64,000 bases of DNA, from positions 439,991 to 503,990 of the forward strand of contig KL647296.1 in NCBI GenBank assembly GCA_000727475.1, read 5' to 3'. The notes under the pieces are model-generated. The model searched no databases, was not told where the DNA came from, and was given only the letters and a program-made list of their open reading frames with translations. The DNA comes from Sarcocystis neurona. Taxonomy: Eukaryota; Apicomplexa; Conoidasida; Eucoccidiorida; Sarcocystidae. Both the position numbers and the translations under genes were made by a program. Positions 49,731-60,999 of this stretch are shown here, piece after piece. The number at the start of each line of letters is the position of its first letter. The first letter of the stretch is position 1.

Positions 49731-51412
49731 CGGCGACTGGAGGCCACTCGGTCCTCTTCCGCCTGCACCTTCCCTCGTGTACGCACACTTTGGTCTACTG
49801 CCCACCTTTCCTTTACCGCTGGAACAGCAGCGGTGGAGTTATTAGTTGCATCTGGATCCTCAACAGACATCAGTTGTCGAAGAACCATGCAGTTTGTCGG
49901 TTTCATTGTTCATGTAGCTTTCCCGTAAGATGGTGCCCGCTTCTCCGCGCGTTCAGATCACGGACAGGTATTGCCTGGCGTGTTGGAAAAAACAGTCTGG
50001 ACAGGGATGTGTGGTCTGACCGCCTGAACAATGCAGCCGCCGTTAAGTGGCACATGTCGATGCGTGTTGGAAAGGATGTTGACGAAAGGCATACCCGAAG
50101 ATGCCTAGGAGGACACCTGGTGCAACCGAACGCCCCAGTGTGCACAAACGGAGACACGTCACCCGAACACCACCACTACTGTCGCAAAAACCTGTGCGAT
50201 TCTAGTTGAAACTTGAAAAACTGCTTATTCAAGGACACTCAAGACGTATCGTTGAAAAATATGCGTGAAACTGGTGTACAGTGTTAGGCCCAAAGTATAC
50301 GCGCATATTCTTCTGTTGGTGCGACTGTTTCTATCCAGTGACCGCTTGAATGATTAGACCACACTGAGTATCATCGGAATACGCACATTTCGACTAACCT
50401 ATCCTCCAGAGCAAACACCGCCACTTCACCGCGCCCTCTCCGGGATCCAGTAAGATCCTTTTGCAACGACGCGAAAACGTAAAGCTCCAAGAGTTACAAA
50501 TCCTTCCACGTGCTTCACTACCGTCCGGAGCAGCATATTTTTCCATCGAGAAAATACCTGCCCTGCGCTGTCTCGCCCCTATGCAGTGCACAGGCCTTGT
50601 AACACCAGCTCCTGAGGCTTGTGACTCGTTTGAAAGTAATACTGTGTGGTGCGTCGCGCGTAGTATGTGGGGAGCACAGATTACGAACGTGACATCTTCC
50701 TACGTGAACACAATGTGTTTGCACTTATAAGCACATAGCCTTCTTTTACTCTGTTTCACGCTTAAATTAGGTACAGTTGCTAACGCGCTGTCTGCTTCTG
50801 TCAATTCCTGACTGAATGCAGCTTGCGTTTCCCTGCAGGGTCCTAGCACCTCTTGTCACCACGCCTTGTTCCTGCCATTCACTCCCCGGCACGCCATAAC
50901 GTATGTATAGTGTTCTCTTCAGCTGAAACTGGCGCGCCCCAGCAACGCAAACGCACACAAATTTGCGTCGAAGCACCAAAAGCTGTCCCAACCTCAAAAG
51001 TCATCGTAGCCGGTGTCTCAACTATCCCGCGCAGGCTCCGAACATAACTCCTTCCTGTGGAGCTCAACCTCTTCTGTTCGATATAAGTTTCAATGACAAG
51101 ACCTGCGCGTCCATGAGGTTCAGGCGTCCTCTCTCGATGTTCGTTACTCTCCCAGACTGATAAATAAGCTAAAACGTTCAGACAACTATCCTGCATTGTT
51201 CCCAGGGTACAGAACTTCGCCAGACGGGTCCACGCGCAGGTAATCTTTTTTTCGAAAGTATACCCGAGGCACTTCCTGCACTTAAATCCTTCATCGCGCA
51301 CCATTTTCCCGGGTGAGCCGTCACTCCCCACACCTTATTCTTGATGGTCAGGATCCGGTCAGACACGGTGGGTTCCTTCTCACACAGTAGCTACACATTT
51401 TACTACTACTGT

Positions 51413-51550
51413 TACTAGTAATACAACCTTGTTACCCACGAGTGTATTCTTCAAATCTCTCTCATCAGCTGCACCTACCCCTACTACAACCAAGACTCCA
51501 TTCCCCATAAGCGTATCCTCCATACCATTTTCATTACGTCTTCCTCCCCA
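51413..51550. repeat. Possible old 69-bp tandem duplication
   Basis: Units 51413-51481 and 51482-51550 match at roughly 40 of 69 positions by my count, including tacta at the start and a shared (g)tat(t/c)ct(t/c)ca stretch. The period is a multiple of three and the + frame 51429-52130 is open across it, with a Thr/Pro/Ser-rich translation. The match is weak and C/T-rich composition inflates it. Confidence 0.3.
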
Positions 51551-52130
51551 CGCGAACACACTAAGCTGCCTGTTTCTCTTGGACACCACCGAGCTACGCC
51601 TTTTGACTTTCGACACCATTTTTGGGCAGCAAGCTTTCAGAAAGACAGACGAACCGTGCAACGGGGAGACTGCCGTGTCTAGCATGTGTGGGAGCCGTAG
51701 GATCTACGCACGTTCCAGGCTGGTGATTGCATATTACCTATATATGCCCTCTCCCACAGGTCTAGTATTTGTGACAATGCAGCGCAATTCACACAGGTAC
51801 GAAGGTCGCCACGGGGACGGTCGAGATTGTGAGTCACCCTCACAAGGTGTCTCTTCCGGCGTCCGCGCCTCTCTCAGTTCTCCCTCAGTGACTTCGGTTT
51901 CCTACCGAACACCAAGCATACAAAGCGATGAGCTTACCTTCCTCGTGCACTCTTCAGATAGTAAACGTCTGGCATCTTTTACAGGAGACAGAATGCCCCC
52001 TTCTTTCCACGTATCATCAAGGAATTCTAGAAATTGTTCCTGCCGGCGGTGTGCTCCATCTAAATTTGTGAGTCTGTATTCCCTACGTTACTCTCGACGT
52101 GGCTTTCCTTCGAAAACGCAAAACGATTAG
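51429..52130 (+). CDS. Hypothetical reading frame, 233 codons
   Basis: This is the second longest open frame of the window. It begins at a TTG-class codon, with a Thr/Pro/Ser-rich first 50 residues (APTPTTTKTPFP), then Ser/Arg-rich sequence with scattered Cys. No signal peptide, membrane helix or known domain is evident. The antisense frame over its first third is also open. Without an ATG or splice evidence I treat it as weakly supported. Confidence 0.2.
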   Translation: MLPTSVFFKSLSSAAPTPTTTKTPFPISVSSIPFSLRLPPHANTLSCLFLLDTTELRLLTFDTIFGQQAFRKTDEPCNGETAVSSMCGSRRIYARSRLVIAYYLYMPSPTGLVFVTMQRNSHRYEGRHGDGRDCESPSQGVSSGVRASLSSPSVTSVSYRTPSIQSDELTFLVHSSDSKRLASFTGDRMPPSFHVSSRNSRNCSCRRCAPSKFVSLYSLRYSRRGFPSKTQND

Positions 52131-52999
52131 TCAACGTGCAGCCCCAATTCCATACATCCGTCGTCGAGAACCCTTGTTTCTGGCTCAACTCATTAAAACA
52201 AGCAACGACCCCGATCGCACAGTTCTCACTCTCAACAATCTCTCCTGCTAGAGGGCCTGAGAAGAAGAACAACCCCAAAACTAGGGAGCCACATTTTGCA
52301 TTCTCCGAAACGTGTCCAACTTCGACACCCTGTTTCACCTCCCTCCAGCAATTTTGTTTCTCGTGTAGGCGTGACCAGTCTCCACGCAACTTTGAGGATG
52401 AAGTGGCTACAGCCGCTTAGTTGGATATTTCGAGGAACTGGTCTTCCTTGCTTCTTCTTCGACGGCAAAGATATAGGACTACTGCGTGTGCGTCTGCTTG
52501 TTAGTATGTGTTACGCACTGCCGTCAGCGCTCGCTTCCCAAAAGCACGAGCGTCGCATCTTTCCATTCTCCTCACGCTGTGCCTCAACAAATTCCCACGG
52601 TCTGGACAAGACCAACCGTACTAAAGCGGCTCACGCGTTTACGCATCTTCAGTCGAGTATAACTCTACTTGGCAGTCCGATGAACCGTTATTTATCTCCT
52701 CAGTCAAACCAGTCCTTTTTCGCGCCCCCAATATCTTGGTGGCAGGTCAGGTGAAGTGATGTCCCAGCACTCAATAAGAAGTAAAATCTAATACTTCTTG
52801 TCGCCGTGTGCGCCAGGTATCATCAGGAGTACCAGCGAGTGAGCTGTGTCTCCACTCATTAAGACCCTCCGTTAAATGATAGTAGATTCCCATTCCGACG
52901 ACAAAGACACACGTCATAATCAGTACCCTACCACGTGCCGCAAAAAATATTTCCGGTCTGCATACTAGAGTCACCCACGGCTCACCCAAACTATGTTTT

Positions 53000-55200
53000 G
53001 GTGAGCTAACGGGATTCAACACTGATGTAGATTCTAAATTTCAGAGGCACTCTGCGTGGACTGAGACCACAAGCGTGGGTCCACACATAATGAAAGTTGT
53101 GCGTCCTTACGTGCTACCCGCTGTCCCACAGAGGACGGGAACCGGTGCGCGCTTGTTGCGCACTCCCGTCGTGGTGCACCACGTCCACTGTGCGGGACTT
53201 GTCACCTTGCAAACGCAGTGAATGCCGGAATCCATCTCAGACTTGAATACAATATCCATAGACGTATCAGTGACCGCGCAACACTTGACTTCGTCAGGGT
53301 ATAATGCGACAGTCGTTCTCCTCGTAAAACAGTGATCATGCTTCCGATAACCGTCACCACACTGGTGCGATTCAACTCTCTGCTTCCTGGATGGTGTCCT
53401 ACATGATGTGCTGCAAACAATAAAATGAAACCCGCACGCATGTTTCGAGTGCAGAGACGCTCACACAACTAACCAGCTAGAAGAAATATCTGAAAAGATA
53501 TCGGCACCACCTTACGGCCATTCTCGCCGCTCAGATCTGCCTGCTCAACTCTACGTGGAGAGCACAGGCCGGTATGTGCACAGGAGCAGGCGGTGTCTGA
53601 CTTTTGGTTAAGAGTGCTTCGACTAGCCACAAGACTTAGAGTAGAGCTCCTCCTAATTCTGCATGTATCCACGTAGAATGCAGCAGAAATGGTGACGCAC
53701 TGGTGCGGACGAAGTGCATGTACCTTCTGTCCTTTCATCAGAGACCACTGCGAGGAGGAGGTTGACAAAACCCAGATTCAGCAGATCGCCTCAAACTCTG
53801 TGACTGGCGGAAGGCAGAAGGTCGCGCGGCAATAATCTTGAATTGGGTGCAATGCATTCCACAAAAGGAATGCACTGCGCTCCATTCGGAGAGATTTACT
53901 TGGAAAGCAGAGTAGCATTGCCTCCCTTCCCAGCGACGTATTGGACGCCTAATTGTAAAGGGGATCAATGATGGTATTCCATCAACCCCAAGCCTCGTGT
54001 AGCGAGGTGTTTCGAACGAACTGACTCGCATCTCTCGTGTATACGTCGATGGAAACTGTCATATTCAGCATATACGTATATCTGCGTAGATGGACATCCC
54101 ACCAAGCCCGAGCGTTCGACAACTTTGAACCAAATACTGCGCTCATTTGATTACCGGAACATCTCTCCTCGCGATGCGTCGCCGAAATGCGGAGGACATC
54201 GAGTAGTGTGAGGGACCGCCAGGACGATCTCTGCCGCGGGCTGCTATGAAGAAGAGACTCTTGTGCAATTAGACCCTTCAAGGTGTTTGTCCTGGTCGCA
54301 CTATTTCTCGTCCACAAGAAATATTTGTTGATTGCCGGCCATACCTCCTCAGCTAACTGAGGAGAATAGATAGAAGGGCTACGCAACGTTACGGCAGGCC
54401 GCAGGTCACACACGGTAAAGGGATGTGCCGCGATACTCTGTGCTCAAACATCCTGCACCACACGGTGGCCCTTTATGGGAAGATTCGAAATTTCACACCT
54501 TCATTCTCAAAAACAGGCCACGTTTTTCGGTGTGCATCCCCGCACTGCAAAAGTGTGTTACTTCCACTTGTAGATGGAGCGGCAGTCGCACCTAGGCTTC
54601 CGGATACATGCCAGGATGGGGTCCGCTCAAATACATGCCGTTCGCGCGCGGGAAATCTTGCCCATCTCCAAGCACGTATAATGCAGATGGTTATGTGACT
54701 TCTTTGAAGTGTTGTGCCTGTGCGTGCTTGCCCCGGTCCGCCGAAGACGAACGGGCGCGACTCGTTTCCCGACTGTCAAAATGGGGCAATTTTGAGTACA
54801 CTTCACGCAGAGCACTTGACGCATGTCCTGAGTTCAATATATCTGCAAAATACTGAAGCAGCTGCGATGAAGCTACCTCGTTTCGCGCACAGGTTTGCAT
54901 GGCTGCACACAGAAGACGAGCTGCCCTTTCTGTACGTCGTGCACCCAGCCTCTTCGTCTCTAGACCTCCCATAGGGTACAAGTATTCCTGTGTCGATATC
55001 CGCAGCTGTCTGTGGTGGGCACGCTTGCGGCCACAGTCAACGCGGCGGGAGCACCGTATTTGGCAACGTGGTAATTTGCCCTTCGTGTGTCTACATTGGA
55101 GTGCCAGCACTCTGATATTGAGTCGCCGGCCCAACTCAGCGCGCTCTTCACATGCTAACTGATTTTAAAGCGAAGTTGGACGTGGGCGCCATTTATCCTG
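53000..55200. other. Interval with overlapping short frames, no assigned gene
   Basis: Minus-strand frames follow one another at 53982-54413, 53738-54031, 53469-53768 and 53202-53468 with no recognisable domain. At 54691-55134 a 147-codon minus frame overlaps + frames at 54608-54856 and 54714-54974. Parts of both strands look protein-like (for example LVSRLSKWGNFEYTSRRALD on +), so a spliced gene may exist here, but I could not settle strand or exons. Confidence 0.3.
53849..53878. other. Near-perfect hairpin, 12-bp stem with one mismatch
   Basis: gcaatgcattcc at 53849-53860 pairs with ggaatgcactgc at 53867-53878 across a 6-base loop acaaaa. The single mismatch would be a G-U pair in a minus-strand transcript. 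Isolated; function unknown. Confidence 0.6.
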
Positions 55201-55204
55201 ACAT

Positions 55205-55232
55205 TCATATATATATAGATATACATACATTG
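55205..55232. repeat. TA-rich microsatellite-like tract
   Basis: An interrupted (TA)n run, tcatatatatatagatatac, followed by catacattg. Comparable tracts are frequent in coccidian intergenic DNA. Confidence 0.7.
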
Positions 55233-55793
55233 TTTCTGCTCTCTACATATACGTTCCGTGACGCGCACATATTTGTGTCCTAACCAGCGTGTGTAATTCG
55301 TCCATCCACTCAGGTGGAAGCGTTGATAAGAAGCTGCACGGTCACTTAACCGCTTGTCTTCTTCCGTGTCATTCACCCTGGTGGTTGTTGTCAACCAGCA
55401 GCAGGTACGTGATACCCTCTTGGAGCAGCTACTGCGTCCTGGAGCAGCTACTGCGTAATTGGGTATAAAATATTTCGAGTTATAATTTGAAATGTTGACT
55501 TTTGACCGGAAGATAGCTCAGGGGAGCGCTGGGGAGCCAGACGCCACTGACGCAGTGCGCCCGTGCGCGTACGTCCTTTTGCGTACGCGAGTCTGTAGGA
55601 CTTTTATCGAACTGAAGACTCACACGCTCCACAGGTAGACTGCGCTGACGCTCTACAATACAAACGTCCTACGAACCAACGGAATGACAAAGGTGTACAC
55701 ACATATGGATGGCCAGTCTGCATTAATGTCTACATGACTTGGCGCACGTCTGCACATATTGAAGGCACATGCACATACGTACACTCTACCGCT

Positions 55794-55805
55794 CGCGCGC
55801 GCGCG
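55794..55805. repeat. (CG)6 run, Z-DNA prone
   Basis: Twelve uninterrupted alternating C and G bases, extended on the right by tatgtac so that purine-pyrimidine alternation continues. It lies within a TGCACA/ACGTAC-rich zone. Confidence 0.85.
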
Positions 55806-55894
55806 TATGTACTTACCCACGCTAAAAAGTTCAATTAATGTGAGGACATCTGCATACCTTGTAATGTCTGTACGTCGAGATAATCACACTGTCG

Positions 55895-55910
55895 TACGTA
55901 CATGTACGTA
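55895..55910. other. 16-bp perfect palindrome
   Basis: tacgtacatgtacgta equals its own reverse complement. Similar gtac-rich sequence recurs nearby; it may be low complexity or a dimeric protein-binding site. Confidence 0.6.
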
Positions 55911-56049
55911 TGTAAGCGGATGAGAGGTTTCTGACAAAAACGTGTGGAAGTTTCGCATGTGAAATCGACTCGAGGTGAACATTCCTCTTTGCAACATGTT
56001 GCTGATTCTTCTTGGTAGTACCCTGCTCTCATCGCTCAGCAGATAACTT

Positions 56050-56960
56050 TGTGGTATCAACCGTGCGCTGACAATTGGCCGTGCTGCCGCTGCTTCAGGC
56101 GTTCTGCTCTTGGACGGCTACTGATTGTTGTGCTGCTGCCGCTCCTCGTGCTGTTGCACTTCTTGTTTCGTGCTCTTCAACAGGCCTTTCAAGAGAGCTG
56201 CTCTTCCTTTTACTGCGTCTCCACAGGGTGTTTGCTCAGCTGCAATCGGCCTAGTGCCGCTGCTGCGGGTTTTTATGCTGCAGGTGCGCTCTAGTGAAGG
56301 GCGGCCCCTTCTTGTGCAACTGCTGCTGCTTTTTTCCTTGTTGTTTGTCTGCTTCTTGTGCTTCTTTTTGTGTCGATTCTTGTGCCGTTGCTCCTCGTGC
56401 CGCTGTCGCCACCATACTTGCTGAGATGGACTGTAGCTTGTTGTTCCGCCGATGTTGCAGTCTGTGGGACTACTGGTGACCCGGGGACCCTAGGGCTGTC
56501 GCTGCCGCTTGCGCAACTTCTACTATCGACGATTTTCTACAAGTGTAGCTTGTGCTCCTGCTGTTTGCTCTGCATCTGCTTCATGTGATGCTGTTTTATT
56601 CCGCTGCAGAGTTTTCGGCGGGGAATAAGTACACAGTCGTCCTGCGAGGCGGGCTGCTGCTGCACTTGTGCTGCTACTGCTGTTTTTGGGTCTGCCGTTG
56701 CTGGTGCCTGCGGTGCTGCTGCTGTATGTATGCTGCTGTTGCCTCTGCGCCGGAATTTTTGCGGTGACTGCCTGTTTTGGAAGGTAAACTGCCAGTTGAA
56801 CCTCTGCTCTGCTTCTCATCAATGCTGAAGACAGTTGCATGCTTCTGTGCTTACTGCTATTGCCTGTGTTCTGCGGTTTGTGCTGCTATTCCAGATTCTT
56901 CCGCCATTGCCACAGCCGTAGCACGTGCTCTGCAAGCTTGCTGTGAAGGTTTGTCCATTT
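56050..56960 (-). pseudogene. CAG-derived block, decayed Ala/Gln/Glu/Ser-rich coding region
   Basis: The + strand is packed with ctg and gct triplets; on the minus strand these read as cag, gca and agc. Successive minus-strand segments are open and biased to Ala, Gln, Glu, Ser and Lys: around 56860-56960 (AMAEESGIAAQTAEHRQ), 56523-56840 (NSSSSTSAAAARLAG), 56300-56430 (AQESTQKEAQEADKQQGKKQ) and 56100-56250 (LLKSTKQEVQQHEERQQ). They are in different frames or separated by stops, some of which look like CAG changed to TAG. In coccidia, notably Eimeria, CAG repeats encode poly-Gln/Ala/Ser tracts. Introns could explain some of the frame changes, so a live spliced gene is not excluded. Confidence 0.45.
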
Positions 56961-59900
56961 CTACCGTTGGTGTAGCATGGGGGTAAGGAAGGAAGGGCAG
57001 CTGAAATACACTGTGCTCGTGCTATTTGCTGCCTGAAAGAGGCACAGGTTAGGAACAGGTTATGTATGCAGAGAACAAAAATCATGTTCCTTCCTGGGAC
57101 GTAGCTTTTTCTCTTCCCTACCTTAAGTTCTGACGCTTCCCCCACCACTTTCTGCGTGGAATGCTGTCTCTTCTTCGCATTGGGTGTCTGCGTGTACAGC
57201 TCGAATTGGAGCGCAATCGCCCCCAACCCTCGGAAACACAACTGTATCCTACCTTGCTAAAATCTGTCCTTTTCGAGCGCTGCTCTTTTGCATATAAAGG
57301 CGGTGAAGTATATGTTCTTTTACATTCTGTAGTTTCAGCGCAGCTAAATGTACAGCCTCTTCATTCGAGATAACTTTTTGTTTCTTGACGCGGGCCTCTC
57401 TCATCAGACATAAGCTCCGACGCTTGACACTTTTAATGGGGGGACTCTTGCAGTGTTCTTTAATGACTCCTTCTCATTCCCTTCCTGTTTGCCGCACCGT
57501 GCTAGGGGCCTGTAGTATCCTGTCCCCTTGGTTGAGTGTCTCTGACTCTAGGCATCGGTGACGTCTCTATGCCGTGACAGGCTTAGAGGATATCCTAAGA
57601 GATCTGTCACCTCCTGCGCCGTACCCAGTTTCACGGACGCCACTTGCACATTCACAAAAACCCGAATGAGCAATATAGCGCGTTTCAGGACCAGTCGCTG
57701 TGGAAACAAACTTCAGTGCTCAGAACCTTCCTCTTGTACTCAATGATCGAAGCACCTGTCTTCTTTTTCCGGTGGCTATGCCTGCTTGTCCTGGTGATTG
57801 GGAACTAAAAGTGAAACGGCCACCTGCTGTACACATGCGCAGTTAAGACAAACTCACGACAGTGTGCTTTTTACCACATAGGTGTGTGATGTGGCCCGTC
57901 GACAAAGCACACGCACTGACGCGTCAGCGGTGTACAAAATATTAACGTGCACTCCAAACAGGCAAGTGGTTCCGACAGAGGATAGAAGCGGCCGTGCATC
58001 CTCCGTATGCCTAATGTGAGAGCACGCTCAGTGAAGCTTCTTGAGTCAAATTCGCACTCTGAACACGGCCAACAGAAACCCCTGCACAGCACGCAGACAA
58101 GAAGGCTCTCTTTCGTTAAAACGACAACACCAGAGAAGACGGCATCTTCCCGTTTGATCTGTGGGATATGTATTTCAATCGCTTACCCGGTTCCTCTTCT
58201 GGGTATGTCTACCACACCCACGCACTTCGTACGGTTCCTTCTTTCCTTCTTAACATGCTAAAACGTATCAGATTCAGCGAGCACTGCCATGAAGCCTGCC
58301 CGAACATACACATGTACACGTGTGTGTACGGTGCTATTGCAGTCCGTGGGCTCTCTTCCGTCATCAGACCGGGCCCTCGATGGCCTTGCGCCATTACTCC
58401 GAAAGTCCCAAATTCACTGAGACTTTGTGCGTCTCCTGCTGACACTCGGCACAGACTTCTAATATCGCAGGCTGCTGTCGACGACATTTGTGCAGCGACA
58501 CGTTGAGCAGGAATGCGGCACGCTGCATGCGACGACGCCGCGATGACAGACCGCCCTCTACGAGTCCGACATGCGAGCCACTCGTAATACACCGGCTGCG
58601 ACCGTAGCCGATCCGGAAAGTGCTGTTGACACGGCCAGTCAACATATGCATCCCCATATTTGAAGACGTCTAGTCACACACACCGAAGCGCGGGGGAGTA
58701 ACCTTGGAGACCTACAATGTGTACAAACGTTGATCTCTTGACGCCCTTGATCCCAAAACAGACTCACCCCGTAAAGGGTCAACAAAGATTCAGTTTTACT
58801 GATTACGAGAAGATATTAGGGGTGTCTATTGCTGTGTAGGCATTCTACATGTATGTACAGATACTCGCAGATGAGCACATGCAAACGTGTGTGTCCACTT
58901 GTGATTTATAGGCCTTCGAATGCTGCATCAACACGACTGCCCTCGGATATTCCGCTGCTGCTCAGGTTCCTCCTCTCCACGACGGACGCACTGCGAGCAG
59001 CAAGCAGGGGGTATTTCACGCATTCTTCCACATCCTGGTCACTGGTTGACTTTTCCGTTCTCAGCTCGCTTTCTGCAGTGAAATTTTGACCTTGCCCTTC
59101 CCGGTTACCGATGTCGCCTTTAGCTCCCTGAGGTGCAAAAGCTACGGGACGAGTGCAAGCGTGATTCGTCGTTCAGAGTTGCTTCGTCTTCAGCCCAACC
59201 AGAGCAACGTCGCTTACTCTCTGTGCCTTCGTATAGCGTACAAATCTGAGTATTTGTCTGAGGATGTATGTGGACACGTGTGCAAACCCACATAGGTATG
59301 CGCTTGCGTAGGCATAAACGGTGAAGTCCCTGAACAGCTAAAATTATTGTGGGTAAGCAATGAAGATTTCTTGGGAAGGGTTCTGATGAACAAGTGATGA
59401 TGCGAATAAAGATGAAAGGGGCCTGTAAAGCCAGAAGGCCCGCACACTTTTTCTGTTGTGCCCTGGAAATCTCTTATTCCTACAATATCTATGCTGTCCC
59501 GTAAAAATCACATTCTTTACAATGTAGTGGCACCTTCCTCAACAGTAATCCCCCTGCGTTTTCATGCGCATTTATACGCAAGTACTCACAACAGAATCAT
59601 ACAGGTGCGTACGCACATACTACTTTTTTCTCGGGGAAACGTGTTGCCGTATAGAAATTCTCCATGCCTATGCACAAGTGCATACGCGGACCTACACCCG
59701 TTACGTGTCACACACATGCACCTTACGATAAACATGTGTGCACCTTCGTATTAACCTGACCTATGGACGGCAAGCTGCAATATATTTATCTTATAAACAA
59801 TTTAGGACAACCGCGCCTTTTTCTGCAGAAGAAAACCGGAGTTGTTGACTTGTGCTGATAGGCAAAATAGGAGCCTCTATTCAAAGCAGAGTATTACGTT

Positions 59901-60709
59901 GCACGCCGGTACATATCACGTCTACGAACAAGAACGCAGGAGTGCGCTGGAAGGGATGGTACACGGGCACTTCCTAGGTTTGTTCAGTAGGCCTTCCTGG
60001 GCAAGTCCTTGTCCGTGGCGGACCACGATTGCGATAGGTGGGCCCAAAATCCATATATGCGTGTCTCCTAGGTGCCTGCGCTGCGGGTGCTGGCCGCGCG
60101 CGTGGTACTAAAATTGGTGTTTTCTGCCCTTGTACGTACCAGGCATCGCCACAGCAGTGTGTTGACTGTTGCAGTTGGCTTGTGTGTACCTTTTTTGCCA
60201 TGATTTTCTACGATCATAAGAGGGTGGCACACATAATACCAGGGGTGTGCACAGCACACGAGACATTGAAACATGGTTTTACTATTGGCTGTAAAAAGAC
60301 CCTTGTATCGGGCATTGAACGCACGTAATTCAATGCACTGCGCTACAGGTAGCGACTTAGACTGTTAGCGCCAACCTACAACCCGAGGGCCTCGTAGGGA
60401 TTTTTGTATACGGTTATTCACAATGAGGAACGTCGCGGTACGCAGACCATGCCACGGCGCTTTCGTGACCGCCGCTATAGCAATAATCTTTCTAAGGTAA
60501 AGTTTCGAATCACTTGGGGCACAGAGTCCCCGTTCATTAGCGTGCCGCACTGAGCTTCTGATGTTACGACGGCTCGTCAGAATCTGAAAAACCACAACTT
60601 GCCCTGTGTGTTTGTAGTCTTAGCTGCCGGACTGCTTCCAAAACGTGCGCTCGGAAGTGCTATTTGCTATGGCGAAATGTGGTTGATGATTGTTCTGTGT
60701 CTGTTGCAG
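56961..60709. other. Mostly non-coding interval between CAG block and PAN gene
   Basis: Short open frames on both strands, none recognised. A minus-strand stretch at 58340-58490, starting at an ATG (MSSTAACDIRSLCRVSAGDA), has a protein-like composition but no identifiable domain. Repeated tgtaca, tgcaca and acacat motifs at 58290-58340, 58840-58900, 59260-59310 and 59560-59740 give the region the look of intergenic or UTR DNA. No promoter for the PAN gene can be defined with confidence. Confidence 0.4.
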
Positions 60710-60999
60710 CCTTTCTGCTTACAGGATTAACGGTAAGACGACAAGCTCAGTCTACGAGGAATCCATTGTACGGCTAGAGGTGTCCTGCGTCAACAACTCT
60801 CTCGCTACTCCTGACCTCGTAGCCACGCCCCTAGTAGTGCCACACGCAGAGACTAACAATGTAATGACTGCCCCGAGATTTCACGTATACCCAGTCTTCC
60901 CCGTTGTGAGCGTCTTGGAGAGTGTCTTTGTATTGACTAGCCCGCGAGTGAGAAGTAGGCGAATACAGAAATCCATTTATTCGTCAGCTGGCAATACGG
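60710..60999 (+). CDS. Possible upstream exon of the PAN gene, or a separate small exon
   Basis: A frame opens after a pyrimidine-rich, acceptor-like sequence (ctgtgtctgttgcag, ending at 60709) and stays open to about 61025. A possible donor at 61000 (gg|gtaact) is phase 1 and could join in frame to the module 1 exon at 61857. The translated stretch is rich in Val, Ser and Pro (for example VVPHAETNNVM) and has two Cys; it resembles no family I know. The exon would need a preceding exon ending in phase 2, which I did not find. There is no in-frame ATG near its start. It could equally be a chance open frame. Confidence 0.3.

Larger units (their letters stand above)
44500..53000. other. Gene-poor stretch with short open frames
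   Basis: No family recognised on either strand. Frames above 130 codons at 48576-49019, 49790-50209 and 52296-52754 (+) and 50879-51331 (-) overlap antisense frames of similar length and show no motif. A frame near 46780-46932 has a protein-like cysteine-containing stretch (CSDVNKYFDGHSCENYHF) without a known match. Composition remains somewhat C-rich on +, as in the inverted arm, so further decayed copies may be present that I could not align. Confidence 0.4.

Noticed and set aside
55505..55580. tRNA-like start (gatagctcaggggagcgc) resembling an A box and D arm
   Set aside because: No B-box or T-arm sequence of the ggttcgaatcc type follows, and no seven-base acceptor stem closes around it.
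57871..58657. Opposed frames of 110 to 130 codons on both strands
   Set aside because: Overlapping open frames on both strands without a motif; strand and coding status could not be decided.
60677..60730. ATG followed by a hydrophobic signal-like run (MWLMIVLCLLQPFCLQD) just upstream of the PAN gene
   Set aside because: The frame hits a TAA at 60728 before any usable donor, so it cannot supply the signal peptide of the PAN gene as it stands.
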